From Fusarium oxysporum f. sp. lycopersici 4287 (Eukaryota; Ascomycota; Sordariomycetes; Hypocreales; Nectriaceae), in assembly GCF_000149955.1 (NCBI RefSeq), contig NC_030986.1, forward strand, positions 6,260,568 to 6,324,567: 64,000 nucleotides of DNA. The letters are read 5' to 3'. The notes under the pieces were generated by a model. It worked only from the letters and a program-made list of their open reading frames with translations, was not told the origin of the DNA and did no database searches. The position numbers were made by a program, and so were the translations under genes. Below, piece by piece: positions 62,414 to 64,000 of the stretch (position 1 is its first letter; each line of letters starts with the position of its first letter).

Positions 62414-64000
62414 TTAAATGACCTTTTCCCTACCTACTTCGAACCAACTACTGGCTCTGCCATGATCAAAGAGACGCTGGCAGGATACTCCCGATGTCCA
62501 TGGCAAGTCTCGAGGTAGTTCAGCTTTCCGCCTAACATTACCTCCCTTGGTCCAATCGTTTTGCCATCCGTGTTTTTGCCGACAATGTTTTTGCATATTT
62601 ACTGTTTGTCGGGTGACATAGTCACACTCATTGCATCTAAGGCCGTCATGTTTCGGCGCTTCAATGAAAGGAAGTGGCTTGGTTTCTGGCGGTGGAAATT
62701 GAAACTTCAGCAGGTCGTCTTGTTGTTTGAGTATCCCAGGAATACTGCCGACTGTGGAGATAATTTCCTTCTTCTCCCCTGCCGAAAGAGTATACTGATG
62801 TCTTTGATGCAAAAGGTGATTCCGGATTCCATCGACCAACACTGCATACTTACAAATGCTACATACCACCAAGTTAAGCTGCTCTAGATAGATGAATGGC
62901 CCAGCAGTCAAAACTGGTCGGTCTGTGGGGGACTCTGCGTATTTTTCGGGCGTACGTGACGCGATCGAGCCGCACGAGATGGTTTCCTCCAAGACATTGG
63001 TAACATCTACTGGTCTACTGCTGCGTCCTTCTAGCTGTTCAAGCCGTTGACACTGGCGTTTCTCAGGTAGCTCTGTCGACGGTACACATGAGGATATCTT
63101 GTTGTGCGGCCTCTTCAATGTAACCGCTTCCTTACCCGGTCTGACTTGGTAAGTATCGTCAGTAGTGTTGGCGCTGTCGAGCTCCTCTCCATCCTCTATG
63201 TTCAGGAACCTATGCCAATCGGTCGAAATTCTTGCGTATACTCGCAAAAGCGCTGGTTGTAACTGATCCGGGAAAGCGCCGTCGAGCCCGTATGTGGAAT
63301 ACCGCTGCATCGGCCTGTGACCGCTTTGCCATGCAAAAGCAGCATCTTCGCTAGCTGTATTTGTAGTATCGTCAAATCTGTTGAAACCAGATGTGGCCTC
63401 ACGGACGTGCTTCTCTGTAATAGCAATGGAGAGCTGTCGATATAACTGAACTCCAATCTCGCAGGGAATGCTAGGTACAGTCCTACTTATCCGCTTGAGC
63501 TCATCACTAAAAGTCTTTGTCGACCAAAAGCTATTCCTTGAATATCTAGAGATAGGGGCAAATAACAATGTGTTTGTAGATTCGTGGTAGAAACATTTGC
63601 GTAAGATAGTGTAGGCGACCGGCCGAATATACACAAGATAGCGGTACAGTAGATGGGCGACTGGTGGAGAAAAGAACCGTGCTACTTGGAACTCATTGTT
63701 CGTTGTAAGACGTGCTTTTTGGTGCCGGGTGATTGAGAATAAACTCATCCCATATATTCCTATACCTCGTAGCCGCGATTCTGTATTGCAGTATTCTATA
63801 GTCAGAAGCTCGGAAATTCTCGCTGCCTGTCCACCATCTAGATAGCAAAGAACCATGAGAGTCTTCAAAGTCGCATTATGCCCATCTAGATATGCTTGCG
63901 CTGCTTCTGCATTCCAACGACTTTGGCCTTGACCTCGCGACTTAAGCATACCATCGATCGACGAGGTGCATGCCCTCATGAAGAGCTCTATATATGCGTC
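62414..64000 (-). CDS. Recombinase-like plus OrsD-finger protein, cut by window edge
   Basis: The frame is open from 64000 to the stop at 62414; the true start lies beyond the window. The first 260 residues resemble the tyrosine-recombinase-like region of fungal telomere-linked-helicase proteins: LDGGQAARISELLTIEY (Arg box), LYRQLSIAITEKHV, FAWQSGHRPMQRYSTYGLDG (His and candidate Tyr) and ISTDWHRFL. The His of the usual HxxR box is not evident. After a low-complexity linker the OrsD zinc-finger module follows: LNLVVCSICKYAVLVDGIRN, LRCNECDYVTRQTVNMQKHC, PWTSGVSCQRLFDHGRASSW. The end at 62414 comes soon after the OrsD motif WFEV, abutting transposon remains, so the C-terminus may be truncated. 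Confidence 0.65.
   Translation of the reverse strand, partial: DAYIELFMRACTSSIDGMLKSRGQGQSRWNAEAAQAYLDGHNATLKTLMVLCYLDGGQAARISELLTIEYCNTESRLRGIGIYGMSLFSITRHQKARLTTNNEFQVARFFSPPVAHLLYRYLVYIRPVAYTILRKCFYHESTNTLLFAPISRYSRNSFWSTKTFSDELKRISRTVPSIPCEIGVQLYRQLSIAITEKHVREATSGFNRFDDTTNTASEDAAFAWQSGHRPMQRYSTYGLDGAFPDQLQPALLRVYARISTDWHRFLNIEDGEELDSANTTDDTYQVRPGKEAVTLKRPHNKISSCVPSTELPEKRQCQRLEQLEGRSSRPVDVTNVLEETISCGSIASRTPEKYAESPTDRPVLTAGPFIYLEQLNLVVCSICKYAVLVDGIRNHLLHQRHQYTLSAGEKKEIISTVGSIPGILKQQDDLLKFQFPPPETKPLPFIEAPKHDGLRCNECDYVTRQTVNMQKHCRQKHGWQNDWTKGGNVRRKAELPRDLPWTSGVSCQRLFDHGRASSWFEVGREKVI

Noticed and set aside
62414..64000. Starship captain (DUF3435 recombinase)
   Set aside because: The recombinase-like block matches the region found in OrsD/RecQ-type proteins, and no other Starship hallmark is visible, so the captain label is not supported.
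1..64000. tRNA, rRNA or CRISPR features
   Set aside because: No cloverleaf-type sequence, rRNA block or spacer-repeat array was recognised; the tRNA-like words found are LTR primer sites only.

Overview
This window looks like an accessory, transposon-rich region from a filamentous ascomycete (Pezizomycotina, probably Sordariomycetes). The evidence is short introns of about 49-70 nt with CTAAC/CTGAC branch sites, fungus-specific families (Zn2Cys6 regulator, fungal rhodopsin-like membrane protein, NLR/STAND proteins, OrsD-type proteins) and typical fungal transposons (Fot/pogo, Restless-like hAT, MULE, Ty1/copia, LINE). I saw no tRNA, rRNA or CRISPR array. All spliced models were built by eye.

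Region by region. 1-3155: hAT fragments of two families. 3766-4988: five-exon rhodopsin-like membrane protein, then ankyrin and NRPS condensation-domain relics. 6466-8325 and 14794-16653: two intact Fot/pogo transposons, both exactly 1860 bp, on either side of a copia-like LTR/gag fragment and a two-exon Zn2Cys6 transcription factor (10724-14147). 17198-19057: solo LTR, a broken gene and an intact HeLo-like-domain protein. 20079-21331: an MFS sugar-transporter relic cut off by an LTR, and a gag relic. 21777-22659: secreted alpha-carbonic anhydrase. 23197-27033: nested MULEs, the inner one complete with 90-bp inverted repeats. 27458-28879: a three-exon gene of unknown family.

29098-36646 is repeat-dense: LTRs, a copia gag, LINE-type 3-prime ends, an unusual array of DNA hairpins, and two fragments of the telomere-linked-helicase/OrsD type. 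An intact kinase-like gene lies at 34632-35732. 36926-39828 is a hAT element sitting in an intron of a truncated acetyl-CoA acetyltransferase. 42271-43708 is an eight-exon short-chain dehydrogenase with a GC-AG intron and a 6-nt microexon. 44604-47260 is an intact PNP-NB-ARC-TPR NLR. 47679-50460 is repeat and hAT fossil. 53276-54214 is a conserved fungal gene of unknown function. 55214-57443 is a decayed pogo element next to a TPR-CHAT protease-like pseudogene (57461-60227). 61249-62366 is a second decayed pogo-type element, and 62414-64000 is an edge-truncated protein with a tyrosine-recombinase-like region followed by OrsD zinc fingers.

The host genes do not form an obvious metabolic pathway. 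The clearest theme is self/non-self and cell-death type architecture (HeLo-like, PNP-NLR, TPR-CHAT) embedded in active and decaying transposons. The best hunt results are: LTR elements whose primer sites match tRNA anticodon loops (initiator Met and Lys-CUU); a conserved 42-bp, two-box terminal-repeat design shared by two pogo families whose box sequence has changed; palindromic MULE ends that follow the same rule; and the hairpin array.
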